From Thalassotalea crassostreae (GTDB lineage: Bacteria > Pseudomonadota > Gammaproteobacteria > Enterobacterales > Alteromonadaceae), in assembly GCF_001831495.1 (NCBI RefSeq), contig NZ_CP017689.1:3100001-3164000 (forward strand): a stretch of DNA of 64,000 nucleotides, in the 5' to 3' direction. The notes beneath the pieces are model-generated. The model did not search any database and was not told the origin of the DNA. It was given only the letters and a program-made list of their open reading frames with translations. Position 1 is the first letter of the stretch; the number at the start of each line of letters is the position of its first letter. Positions 43,117 through 51,498 of this stretch are shown in pieces. A program made the position numbers and the translations under genes.

Positions 43117-43756
43117 GCTGCTCTCCTAACTTCGACTGCATTTGTTCTTTCAATTTCGATAAGGCTAATCTTAACCTTGATTTTACGGTGCCCAGGGGCA
43201 AGCCAAGATGTTCGGCTAACTGCTCCTGAGACATTTCTAAAAAGTAGAATCCTTTGACAACCTGACGTTGATTTTCTGGTAATTTGTCAAGATACTTTTC
43301 AATGTGTTTATTTTCAAAGTGGTCTTCAAATTGATGCTCCTCGACATCTGCACTTTCTACCATCGGCCAAATATCGTCACTGTAATTATCTTCTTTGGTC
43401 GACTGAATTTTTCTCATCAAGTCAAAACTGGCATTGCGCATTACAGTATAAACCCAGGTAGTCGGCGCGCCTTTTTCTGCATTAAACAGATGAGCTTTAC
43501 GCCACACATTGGTCATTGTTTCTTGAACAATTTCACTGGCCAATGAAGGGTTGTTGTATTTCTTGCTAGCAATATTTTGAATCCGCCCGGCAAAAAACTT
43601 AAACAAACAGGTGAATGCTTGCTTATCTCGGTTTTCAGCAACGGACTTTAACCAGTTTGCTAATTGTTGATGGTCAACATCGTTATTTGTATTCATAACC
43701 CTAGTATTAATAGGTTTTTCGCTTGAATGCAATGTTGGCGACTGACTTTGCAACAT
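43109..43756 (-). CDS. ECF sigma factor (ECF11/RpoE of the ChrR system)
   Basis: This 215-residue sigma factor has region 2 near residues 45-110 (SLASEIVQETMTNVWRKAHLFNAEKGAPTTWVYTVMRNASFDLMRK) and region 4 near 145-200 (LPENQRQVVKGFYFLEMSQEQLAEHLGLPLGTVKSRLRLALSKLKEQ). The cupin-type ChrR encoded directly behind it identifies the ECF11 group, which answers singlet oxygen. Its own promoter (43787-43816) has the motif shared by three other units in the window, so it is probably autoregulated. It was not named rpoE here to avoid confusion with envelope-stress sigma E. Confidence 0.93.
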   Translation of the reverse strand: MLQSQSPTLHSSEKPINTRVMNTNNDVDHQQLANWLKSVAENRDKQAFTCLFKFFAGRIQNIASKKYNNPSLASEIVQETMTNVWRKAHLFNAEKGAPTTWVYTVMRNASFDLMRKIQSTKEDNYSDDIWPMVESADVEEHQFEDHFENKHIEKYLDKLPENQRQVVKGFYFLEMSQEQLAEHLGLPLGTVKSRLRLALSKLKEQMQSKLGEQHD

Positions 43757-43786
43757 TTATATCCCCAGGTTTGACTTTATTAATTT

Positions 43787-43816
43787 GTGATACGAACAAC
43801 TTTTAACTTTGGATCA
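43787..43816 (-). promoter_or_regulatory. ECF11-type promoter of the sigma-chrR operon
   Basis: On the minus strand TGATCC (43811-43816), an 18-nt spacer ending in TCG, then TATCAC (43787-43792). The predicted start lies about 25 nt before the ATG at 43756. The site falls between the LON-domain gene and the sigma gene, so the sigma factor probably drives its own synthesis. Confidence 0.85.
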
Positions 43817-43839
43817 CTTATTTTGAAAAAATATTAAAT

Positions 43840-44415
43840 TTATTTTATCGGCAATTCAATTTCACTTTGTTTTTCCAAAATAACCATATTTAAAAAATCT
43901 AAAGCTTGTACTGCTGAACTCTCAGCAATAAAACATTCCTTAGCCGTATTATTTATCGGTAACAACTCAAGCCAACGCGCGCATACCCAATTAGGGTCAT
44001 CAATAAAGTTATCTTTATACAGGCTAGATAAATCTTCATTTTTTCTAAAAAACATTTGTAACTGAGAAGTCAATTCTGCTGTTTTTTCATTACGGCCTAA
44101 TGGTTGCCAATGTGGATGGGAACTTACCTCAGCGACAATTAAGCCATCTTCTTGCACACTGCGACTGTTTATGGATAGCAGCTGGTGACAGCGTACATCG
44201 ACTATCAATATGCCATCGTCACCTAACTCAAAATCAATGAGTTCGACCCAGCTAGCCCAATGTTGCTTCTTGGTGCTTTGATTAATTGAAATAGCAAAAC
44301 CTTTTGTTTGCTGACAATTTTTTATCATATTGATGTAACGTTGCTCGAATATTCTAAGCCTTGTTACACCACCAGGTAAAAGAAAGATCGGTAATGGAAA
44401 AATTGGGATCTGCAT
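43840..44415 (-). CDS. LON substrate-binding domain protein
   Basis: This 191-residue protein consists of a single Lon N-terminal (LAN/PUA-like) domain, without ATPase or protease parts. It opens IPIFPLPIFLLPGGVTRLRIFEQRYINMIKNC and later has GILIVDVRCHQLLSINSRSV and LEDLSSLY-type helices near the end. Stand-alone members are common but of unknown role; substrate recognition or peptide binding is inferred. It has its own ECF11-type promoter and lies directly upstream of the sigma gene. Confidence 0.87.
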   Translation of the reverse strand: MQIPIFPLPIFLLPGGVTRLRIFEQRYINMIKNCQQTKGFAISINQSTKKQHWASWVELIDFELGDDGILIVDVRCHQLLSINSRSVQEDGLIVAEVSSHPHWQPLGRNEKTAELTSQLQMFFRKNEDLSSLYKDNFIDDPNWVCARWLELLPINNTAKECFIAESSAVQALDFLNMVILEKQSEIELPIK

Positions 44416-44441
44416 AATACTTCTTAGTCAGTTGTTTGTAT

Positions 44442-44471
44442 CTAATACGAAATAACTGTTGTTATTGATCA
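44442..44471 (-). promoter_or_regulatory. ECF11-type promoter of the LON-domain gene
   Basis: On the minus strand TGATCA (44466-44471), an 18-nt spacer ending in TCG, then TATTAG (44442-44447). The -35 differs from the other three copies in its last base only. It lies 27 nt before the ATG at 44415. Confidence 0.75.
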
Positions 44472-44500
44472 CTTTGTTAGTCGCGAATAGACGAAATTAA

Positions 44501-44530
44501 TAAAAAAGCCTCTAGCAATCGCTAGAGGCT
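44501..44530 (-). terminator. Terminator of the fasciclin gene
   Basis: AGCCTCTAGC (44508-44517) and GCTAGAGGCT (44521-44530) form a perfect 10-bp stem with an AATC loop. On the minus strand six U follow. Confidence 0.9.
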
Positions 44531-44576
44531 AACACCTTCGAGTATGGCATCGAAGAATGCAAAGGAAGCTCGATAG

Positions 44577-47291
44577 TTAGTTCAGAATCACTGTATCGAT
44601 CACATGAACGACACCATTGGTTGCGTATATATCTTTAATAACCACATTCGCGCCGCCGATGGTAAGCAATCGAGTATCCGAATCTATAGCAACAGATACT
44701 TTCTTATTATTTACTGTCGTTACATCTTCACCGTTAGCAGCATAAGCAGATACTGAGTCAATTTCTGCATCAGCAACAACGTGAGTTAATAACACGCTTG
44801 TTAGAGCATCAGTATCTTCAAGTAAGTCTGCTAGCGCTTGCGGATCAATGGCAGCAAATGCAGCGTTGGTTGGCGCAAATACCGTAAACATTGCATCATC
44901 ATTATCTAACGTCTCGACTAAATTAGCAGCGGCAAGAGCTGTTACGAGAGTTGATAGTTCATCTGTTGCAACTGCGATGTCAGCAATGCTGTCAGTTGGC
45001 ATACCTTTCATTTTTGGCGGCATAATTACGGTATCGACAACATGTATAACACCATTATCTGCACCAACGTCGGCTGCGGTTACCATTGCGTTGTTTACGT
45101 ACAAAGATGGATCCATATATGACAGCGCTACCTTATCACCGTTTGCCGTCATTACAGTATTTGATATAGATTGAGCGGTAGTGATTGCATCGCTAGCCAT
45201 TACTTCGTTAGCAAGAACATGATATAAAAGAATATCTGTTAATGCAGGGATATCAGCTAGAAGCTCATCAACTTTACCTTCAGGTAGTTTTGCAAAAGCA
45301 GCATCTGTAGGTGCAAATACGGTGTAATCTGTATCTAAGTCGTCAAGCACCATATCTAGGCCAGTTGCTTTAAGCGCTGCAACCAAAGTAGTGAAGTTAC
45401 CATTGGCAACGGCAACATCTACCAGGCTCATTCGTGGTTCAGGAATATCTAAGTCACCAACGATAACAGTGTCGATTACATGAATTACACCGTTAGTTGT
45501 ATAAATATCTTTCTTTACTACATTAGCACCACCAATCATTAACATACCGGTATCAGCATCGATCATCACGTCAATTTTCGCTTCCGAAACGGTGGGTAAC
45601 ATTTTTCCATTTTCAGCGTATGCTGAAACTGAGTCAATCTCGGCACCCGCGACAACATGTTGTAGTAACAAGGCTGAAAGCGCGTCTGTGTCACCTAAGA
45701 TTTGGTCTAATACATCTGCATCGATTTTTGCGAATGCATCATTAGTTGGAGCAAACACAGTAAAAGTTGCTTCTTCATTAGCCAAGGTGTCAACTAAGTT
45801 GGCAGCAGTTAATGCAGCAACTAAGGTTGAGAAGTTTTCGTCTGCTAAAGCCACTTCAACAATGCTCATATCAGGCATGTCTTTCATCTCAGGAGGTAAA
45901 ATTACATTATCAATGACGTGAATAACACCATTGTCAGCCATTACGTCTGCCGCAGAAATTTTAGCACCATTAACGAACAGCATTGAATCAGCGAAAGAAA
46001 GGGCTACTTTATCGCCATTAGCCATAGTCACTTGATTATCCATAGATTGCGCAACACTAATCGCACCATCTGACATTACTTCACCTGATAAAACGTGGTA
46101 AAGAAGAATATTCGATAAAGCTTCAGCATCATTTAATAGTCTCTCAACTTCGCCTTCAGGCAATTTAGCAAACGCAGCATCCGTTGGAGCAAAGACAGTA
46201 TAATCTGTATCAAGGTCTGCTAATACTTGGTCTAAACCAGTGGCTTGAAGCGCAGTGGCAAGTACCGTGAAGTTTCCATTATCAACGGCTACATCGACAA
46301 GACTCATTGCAGGGGCTGGTACATCAACATCGCCAATGACGACTGCATCAATAACATGAATTACACCATTGGTGGTGTAGATATCCTTCATTACAATATT
46401 TGCTCCACCGAACATTAGCATGTCAGTAACGCTGTTTATTTTAAGGTTTACTTTCGCAGGAGAAGCTGTATCTACCATGGTACCATTGAGTGAATAAGCC
46501 GTGATTGAATTTACCGCTGCACCGCTTACTACGTGTTGCAATAATATATCTGATAGTACGTCGGTATTAGCAAGAAGTGTGTCGATTGTCTCATCACCTA
46601 TCAATGCAAATGCATCATCTGTCGGTGCGAAAACAGTATATGTAGCGCTTTCATCCGATAAAACGGCATCTAAACCTGTCGCCTGCAATGCAGCTACAAG
46701 CGTAGTAAAGCTACCGGCAGCTACAGCAGTATCAACAATATTTGCTGTAGGCTCCACCATATCTTCTGGTGGAATTAATACCGCATCAATTACGTGAATG
46801 ATACCATTGTCGGTCATGATGTCCGTGGCGGTCACCGTCACGGTATTAACCAATAGTGAATCGCCATCTAACGACAAACCAATAAAATCTTCATTCGCTG
46901 TTTGAACAGTTGAACCAGCGCTTGAAATAGCAGCCGATGCAGGTACTTCACCAGGAATAACATGGTATAACAGGATGTCTGATAATTTATCAGGATCATC
47001 AAGAAGATTGTTAATTGCTTCATCACCTAACAATGCAAATGCTGCATCTGTGGGTGCGAAAACAGTATATGTACTGTCGGGATCATCAAGCACGGCATCA
47101 AGCCCTGTTGCTTCTAACGCCGCGACTAGCGTTGTAAAATTACCATTATCTACTGCTGCATCAACAATGGTGGTGTCCATAGCAGCACCTTGTACGACGT
47201 CATCACTAATATCGTTATCGCTATCGCTGCCACATGCGGTGATGACAGAAGCCATCATTAAGGGTAATATAATCTTATTGATCCCTTTCAT
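44577..47291 (-). CDS. Six-domain fasciclin (FAS1) lipoprotein
   Basis: This 904-residue protein has a lipoprotein signal ending ITAC (Cys20), a short acidic Ser/Asp linker, then six FAS1 repeats of about 143 residues (starting near 38, 184, 330, 473, 617 and 763). Each shows the TYTVFAPT(D/N)xAFA box and a closing GVIHVIDxVI box. Domains 1, 3 and 5 have LLYHV at the YH site, whereas 2, 4 and 6 have LLQHV or LLTHV and a SAYxxNG loop, so the array grew by duplicating a two-domain unit. FAS1 proteins mediate adhesion. An ECF11-type promoter precedes it. Confidence 0.93.
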   Translation of the reverse strand: MKGINKIILPLMMASVITACGSDSDNDISDDVVQGAAMDTTIVDAAVDNGNFTTLVAALEATGLDAVLDDPDSTYTVFAPTDAAFALLGDEAINNLLDDPDKLSDILLYHVIPGEVPASAAISSAGSTVQTANEDFIGLSLDGDSLLVNTVTVTATDIMTDNGIIHVIDAVLIPPEDMVEPTANIVDTAVAAGSFTTLVAALQATGLDAVLSDESATYTVFAPTDDAFALIGDETIDTLLANTDVLSDILLQHVVSGAAVNSITAYSLNGTMVDTASPAKVNLKINSVTDMLMFGGANIVMKDIYTTNGVIHVIDAVVIGDVDVPAPAMSLVDVAVDNGNFTVLATALQATGLDQVLADLDTDYTVFAPTDAAFAKLPEGEVERLLNDAEALSNILLYHVLSGEVMSDGAISVAQSMDNQVTMANGDKVALSFADSMLFVNGAKISAADVMADNGVIHVIDNVILPPEMKDMPDMSIVEVALADENFSTLVAALTAANLVDTLANEEATFTVFAPTNDAFAKIDADVLDQILGDTDALSALLLQHVVAGAEIDSVSAYAENGKMLPTVSEAKIDVMIDADTGMLMIGGANVVKKDIYTTNGVIHVIDTVIVGDLDIPEPRMSLVDVAVANGNFTTLVAALKATGLDMVLDDLDTDYTVFAPTDAAFAKLPEGKVDELLADIPALTDILLYHVLANEVMASDAITTAQSISNTVMTANGDKVALSYMDPSLYVNNAMVTAADVGADNGVIHVVDTVIMPPKMKGMPTDSIADIAVATDELSTLVTALAAANLVETLDNDDAMFTVFAPTNAAFAAIDPQALADLLEDTDALTSVLLTHVVADAEIDSVSAYAANGEDVTTVNNKKVSVAIDSDTRLLTIGGANVVIKDIYATNGVVHVIDTVILN

Positions 47292-47324
47292 TTTTTTATC
47301 CTCTCTGAAATTACGTTGCAGTGT

Positions 47325-47354
47325 TTTCTACGAGGATGATTTTGAAAGGGATCA
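47325..47354 (-). promoter_or_regulatory. ECF11-type promoter of the fasciclin gene
   Basis: On the minus strand TGATCC (47349-47354), an 18-nt spacer ending in TCG, then TAGAAA (47325-47330). It lies 34 nt before the ATG at 47291. Confidence 0.82.
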
Positions 47355-47421
47355 CATTTTATTAATTTTTCGCCAAACTCTGTTTATTTTTCAGCCAGCA
47401 AATAAACAATAATCATTTGTT

Positions 47422-47970
47422 CTAGAAAGGATTTAATGAATATCCTTGCTGCTGTAAAATAGCGTGTGCAGTCATTGCTGAAAGCGCGATTTTCACATTA
47501 TTATTAATATCAGATTGCGATATTTTCATGTAAGCCGCTGATTGTCCGCAGAGCACTATTTTTACATTATTTTCCGCTAATAAATTTAGCAACTCGGTGT
47601 TCGGATTTGGACTCGAATATTTAGCTTGATATGCTTTATCATTGAGAATATCAAAGCCAGCTTTACCATGAATAACCAGCGCTAATTCTATATTTTTTTG
47701 TGGTACGCCTGCACGCACATGCATGTTTATAAACCGAGCTAATGATTCAATACGGCGATTAACCTTGTTCTTGCTCCCCTGCTCGGCAATATCAAAAGCG
47801 ACTTTAAATTTTTGTGTTTTAGGATTTGATAACCCGCCTTCAACAATAAAATTTGGACCATAATCTTTAAACACTGGACCATTGCTCATCTCATTATTGG
47901 CCGTAGCCGAAAGACTAACTACCCCAAAGAAGATAATAGGGATTAACGTGAGCTTTTTAAATTGATGCAT
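47422..47970 (-). CDS. Exported DsrE-like protein
   Basis: This 182-residue protein has a signal peptide ending SATANNE. Its mature part resembles DsrE/DsrF-like proteins: KFKVAFDIAE, SLARFINMHVRAGVPQKNIELALVIHGKAGFDIL, then NNVKIVLCGQSAAYMKI with a single Cys at the position of the family's active Cys, and AMTAHAILQQQGYSLNPF. Exported members of this type have no assigned role; sulfur transfer is known only for cytoplasmic DsrE/TusD. I start at the ATG at 47970, with GGAG upstream. No ECF11-type promoter is visible before it. Confidence 0.8.
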   Translation of the reverse strand: MHQFKKLTLIPIIFFGVVSLSATANNEMSNGPVFKDYGPNFIVEGGLSNPKTQKFKVAFDIAEQGSKNKVNRRIESLARFINMHVRAGVPQKNIELALVIHGKAGFDILNDKAYQAKYSSPNPNTELLNLLAENNVKIVLCGQSAAYMKISQSDINNNVKIALSAMTAHAILQQQGYSLNPF

Positions 47971-48118
47971 AGCATACTCCAAACTAATGATATTATTGAG
48001 AATACCAGTTCATCTTAGTGATTAGAAGAATGTATCGCCGCTAATCAAAGGTATAGGAGTAACAAACTTTAACTTTAAGATGTTATTAAGACATATATAA
48101 TGATTTCGTTATACATTC

Positions 48119-48148
48119 TTGACTAATGTTTAGCTAACGTTTTATCTA
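48119..48148 (+). promoter_or_regulatory. Possible sigma-70 promoter of the amine-oxidase-like gene
   Basis: TTGACT (48119-48124) and TATCTA (48143-48148) are 18 nt apart, about 55 nt before the ATG at 48204. The -10 is weak. I found no ECF11-type signature in this intergenic region. Confidence 0.35.
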
Positions 48149-48203
48149 ACGCTTAAACTATGACGATAAATAGCTAAACCCAAAACTTTATTATGGAAAC
48201 TAG

Positions 48204-49313
48204 ATGTACGTTGAAAACTTGATTATCGGTGGAGGTATCTCAGGCTTGTTATGTGCGAGTCAGCTAGAACAGATTGGATTACCCTATTCTCTGTTAGAAG
48301 CGAAAGCTGAACTTGGCGGCCGAATTTTTGGGATTGAAGATAAAGAAACCAGTCAAAACCAATGTCAAAGTCAAAAAAAGAATCATTATCATGACTTAGG
48401 ACCCACTTGGATTTTTCCACATCAACGACACATTCAGCAGTTGTTAAAGCAAATGAATATCCCCTACTTTAATCAATACACCCAAGGTCCAGCGTTGTTT
48501 GAAAAACAAGGTGAACAAGGAATATTCAAAACTGAAGGTGCTGGTGCTATGGAAAGTTATCGCGTGCAAGGAGGTATGACACAAATCATAGAAAATCTTA
48601 TTCAGTGTTTAGACGCCGGCAAAATAAAAAATCAGTCTGTAGTTACAAATGCCACTAGAAGGGATGGAAAATGGCATATCACCTTTATGCATCATAACAA
48701 AGAACTTAATATTGAAACTAAAAATCTCATTTTGGCATTACCACCAAGAATGATAACAAAGCATTTGAACGCTCAAGAATGGGCTTCAAAAGAACTATTT
48801 AGCGCACTAGAACAAGTACCAACATGGATGGCGGCACAAGCGAAATTTATCGCCACTTATAAGCATCCATTCTGGCGCGAACAAGGCCTTTCAGGACAAC
48901 TATTCAGTCAACAAGGGCCGATGCAAGAAATGCATGACGCTAGTGCCGATGATGTTCCACCTTATGCGTTGTTTGGTTTTATTGGGCTCCCTGCGAACTA
49001 CCGAGCACAATTTTCCGACGAACAAATAGAGCAAGCTTGTTTAGCACAATTGCATAAGATTTACGGTGAGCAAGCAACACGAACAGAATCTACTTTTCTA
49101 AAAGATTGGGCTACAGACGGATATTCAACATCAGAACTCGATATTAAAGAGCCTGCACAACACCCAAATTTTGCTATAGAAAACCATGAAAAAGAGCTTA
49201 GAAGTAAAAATTTATATTTAGCGGGTAGTGAATTTTCTGATATCGATGCAGGTTATTTAGAAGGCGCAGTTTGTGCAGTAAGCAAAGTTATTGAACAAAT
49301 TAAACTAAACTGA
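48204..49313 (+). CDS. FAD-dependent amine oxidase-like protein
   Basis: This 369-residue flavoprotein has the N-terminal nucleotide motif NLIIGGGISGLLCASQLEQ, SLLEAKAELGGRIFG near residue 31, and the C-terminal FAD contact NLYLAGSEFSDIDAGYLEGAVCAV. It belongs to the monoamine-oxidase/NAD(P)-binding flavoprotein superfamily, but the substrate is unknown. A bicupin gene follows after 54 nt, suggesting a two-gene unit. It lies beside the ChrR-sigma island on the opposite strand. Confidence 0.88.
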   Translation: MYVENLIIGGGISGLLCASQLEQIGLPYSLLEAKAELGGRIFGIEDKETSQNQCQSQKKNHYHDLGPTWIFPHQRHIQQLLKQMNIPYFNQYTQGPALFEKQGEQGIFKTEGAGAMESYRVQGGMTQIIENLIQCLDAGKIKNQSVVTNATRRDGKWHITFMHHNKELNIETKNLILALPPRMITKHLNAQEWASKELFSALEQVPTWMAAQAKFIATYKHPFWREQGLSGQLFSQQGPMQEMHDASADDVPPYALFGFIGLPANYRAQFSDEQIEQACLAQLHKIYGEQATRTESTFLKDWATDGYSTSELDIKEPAQHPNFAIENHEKELRSKNLYLAGSEFSDIDAGYLEGAVCAVSKVIEQIKLN

Positions 49314-49367
49314 GTTAACCAATACTAAATACGACGTTCGAACTTAATATAAATCATGGAACTAACA

Positions 49368-50060
49368 ATGAAAGTAGCTGCAGAATTTAATAATCGAGAA
49401 ATAGTACACACTAATACTGTACCTTGGGTGCCCTCACCAATGCCCGGTGTTGATAGAAGAATATTGGATCGTGTTGGCGGCGAAGTTGCAAGAGCAACAA
49501 GCATTGTTCGTTATGCGCCAGGTAGCAATTTTTCACCGCATGTACATACTGGTGGCGAAGAGTTTATCGTGCTTGAAGGCATATTTCAGGATGAACATGG
49601 TGACTTTCCTGTTGGCTCTTATATTCGAAATCCTCCGCAATCAAGCCACACTCCAAGGTCGGATAACGGTTGTATTATTTTAGTTAAACTTTGGCAATTT
49701 CAGCCCGAAGATAGAACCCATGTTCGCTTGCAAATGAATGCTATGGCAAAAGTTGCAATCCCGAACGCAACTGGTGTTTATACAACGCCATTATTCAAAG
49801 ATCATATCGAAGAGGTATCACTACTCCATTTTGATGCCTACGCTGAGCTTGAGTTCAAAGCTGGGGGCGGTGCAGAGCTATTTGTACTCGCCGGCGACAT
49901 CACCGAACAGCAAGATCAATTAGGTTTGCATAGCTGGGCGAGAATTCCGATAGGTCAAAAGTTAAAACTTAAAGCAGGTAAAGAAGGCGCAAAAATTTGG
50001 CTCAAAACAGGTCACTTAAGTGATGTGGAAAAGCAAATAAAACGAGTTGAAAATGCATAA
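49368..50060 (+). CDS. ChrR-like bicupin protein without anti-sigma domain
   Basis: This 230-residue protein is made of two cupin halves. The first (about residues 20-115) has the metal motif FSPHVHTGGEEFIVLEG and a later His in QSSHTPRS, as in the ChrR C-terminal domain. The second (about 150-225) follows the fold (AELEFKAGGGAELFVLAGDI) but has lost the His residues. The N-terminal zinc anti-sigma domain of ChrR is absent. I start at the ATG at 49368, with GGA upstream, rather than four codons earlier. Confidence 0.85.
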   Translation: MKVAAEFNNREIVHTNTVPWVPSPMPGVDRRILDRVGGEVARATSIVRYAPGSNFSPHVHTGGEEFIVLEGIFQDEHGDFPVGSYIRNPPQSSHTPRSDNGCIILVKLWQFQPEDRTHVRLQMNAMAKVAIPNATGVYTTPLFKDHIEEVSLLHFDAYAELEFKAGGGAELFVLAGDITEQQDQLGLHSWARIPIGQKLKLKAGKEGAKIWLKTGHLSDVEKQIKRVENA

Positions 50061-50101
50061 GCAATACATACTTTAAACTGTGCACTGCAAAACTCTAGAT
50101 T

Positions 50102-50644
50102 TTATTGCTGTTCTGTTTGATACCTATGTTCTAGAAAAAGAATACTATCTTCAGTCATTTTATATGAAACATTGAGGGACTCGAGCATACAATCGCCAAA
50201 CAACAGTTCTTCATTAATAGTTTGTTTTTTTGAGTCAATATTGAGTATTAAAATTTCCGCCAGAAGATTAGTTTCTTGTACTACTTGTTCACGCAGGTTT
50301 TGAGGATAAACTACGCGCATAAAGTAGTCTTTATTACCTTCTTTAATGACTGCTGTTTCCAATATGAGAAGATCAGGTTCAACATCGTTAGCCCAACCTT
50401 GGAAGATGTGATTAAAACCAGAACCCGCTAATTTCGGGTGCGTAGACTCGGCAATTAAAGTCCCGAATTTATTGGTTTCAGCCTTGTTTGATGTCTGAAG
50501 TTTTTGTTTATACTTTTCCAGTCCTAAAGTGCAATCATCAAACTTATCAACAACATTGTCTTTGGCGTTAACAGATGAAATCAGCGCAACCGAAGACAAC
50601 GACACAATGAAAAGCACTTTTACTAATTGTTTTATATTATTCAT
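50102..50644 (-). CDS. Exported protein of unknown function
   Basis: This 180-residue protein has a signal peptide (LVKVLFIVSLSSVALISSVNAKD). The mature part has two Cys (DDCTLGLEK and FGDCMLESL) that may pair. Segments NHIFQGWANDVEPDLLILETAVIKEGNKDYFMRVVYP suggest an alpha/beta domain. No family is recognised. Its ATG overlaps the stop of the decayed upstream gene (TGATG), so it was the second gene of a coupled pair and may now be poorly expressed. Confidence 0.6.
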   Translation of the reverse strand: MNNIKQLVKVLFIVSLSSVALISSVNAKDNVVDKFDDCTLGLEKYKQKLQTSNKAETNKFGTLIAESTHPKLAGSGFNHIFQGWANDVEPDLLILETAVIKEGNKDYFMRVVYPQNLREQVVQETNLLAEILILNIDSKKQTINEELLFGDCMLESLNVSYKMTEDSILFLEHRYQTEQQ

Positions 50645-50980
50645 CAATTTTGCTGATACTCCGCAGTGGTGACATATATCTCATATTCTAAGGTGACAAC
50701 ATAGGCTTTAAATTCATTATGTACATCGACTAATGTCGCTATGGACTCATCAATATAACAATTTTTTAGCATTGCTTCGATTTTCTTTCTGTCGTTTACC
50801 GTGGTGTAAGAATCTACGACTTTAGATTAGTGGAAAAGATAACCTGTACAGGGTAATAGTGAAAAATATTTATCACAGCGTTCAATTTTTTAGCAAAGTC
50901 ACGTGGCTCAAGCAACTGTATATAGCTCACACCAACAAAACTAAATATTAAAATATCTAATCCGACTATTATTTTCTCAT
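50644..50980 (-). pseudogene. Decayed membrane-anchored gene with two frameshifts
   Basis: From an ATG at 50980 with AGGG upstream, the first codons ATG AGA AAA meet TAA at once. Adding one base to the A-run gives an open frame with an anchor (IIVGLDILIFSFVGVSYIQLL) and a soluble part ending VIFSTNLKS at a TAG. A second shift near 50825 restores a frame running VVDSYTTVNDRKKIEAM, then LKNCYIDESIATLVDVHNEF, to a TGA at 50646-50644 that overlaps the next gene's ATG. Preserved start, ribosome site and coupled stop argue for a real former gene of about 110 residues. Confidence 0.6.
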
Positions 50981-51077
50981 TGTTTCTACCCTAACGTGAC
51001 TACTTGTATATTTTTAAGGTATTTAGTCAGTTTTAAATCAAGACTTAATCCTAGTACCTAGATTTAAGTTCCTGAAT

Positions 51078-51287
51078 CTAAGTATCTAATTTCATTTTCA
51101 AGGCAATTTTACCATTCGCTTTACTGATCACATTAGTGACCTCTTGAGAGCAATTTTTACAGACGAACACTAATTGAAATTTCCATTCATCTTCGCTAAG
51201 TCCTATTGGCATATCATTCGCAAAGCCACTCGCCGAAAATGCAGAATGACCACAGGCATCACATTTATAATTAAATCGTGCAACCAT
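51078..51287 (-). CDS. Small zinc-ribbon-like protein
   Basis: This 69-residue protein has two CxxC knuckles, YKCDACGHS near residue 8 and FVCKNCSQE near 42, in a zinc-ribbon arrangement. Between them lies the acidic GLSEDEWKFQLV. It is a cytoplasmic single-domain protein of unknown partner. The gene stands alone near the left edge of the genomic island but outside the tRNA-bounded part. Confidence 0.65.
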   Translation of the reverse strand: MVARFNYKCDACGHSAFSASGFANDMPIGLSEDEWKFQLVFVCKNCSQEVTNVISKANGKIALKMKLDT

Positions 51288-51429
51288 ATCTATTATCCTC
51301 TGTACGTAGAAAATTTTCGAAATTCGTTAGCTAAACGTTTAAACATTAATAACTTATCAAAGGAAAAAGCGAATAGCCATGTTGAATACTTCAGCTAGTT
51401 GATTAATTTAGTTCTTCTGACGACTTAAA

Positions 51430-51454
51430 CAAAAAAACCAGCAAATGCCGGTTT
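51430..51454 (-). terminator. Terminator-like hairpin
   Basis: AAACC/GGTTT and GCA/TGC form a stem with small mismatches (51435-51454), and seven A on the left give a U run on the minus strand. It lies 45 nt beyond the stop of the small gene at 51499-51615. Confidence 0.6.
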
Positions 51455-51498
51455 ATAAGATAGGGGGTATTTAGAATTTCAAAATTGAAATATCTAGA

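Noticed and set aside
44848..46797. Several plus-strand frames of about 100 codons opposite the fasciclin gene
   Set aside because: They recur with the FAS1 repeat period and reflect codon usage of the repeats on the other strand.
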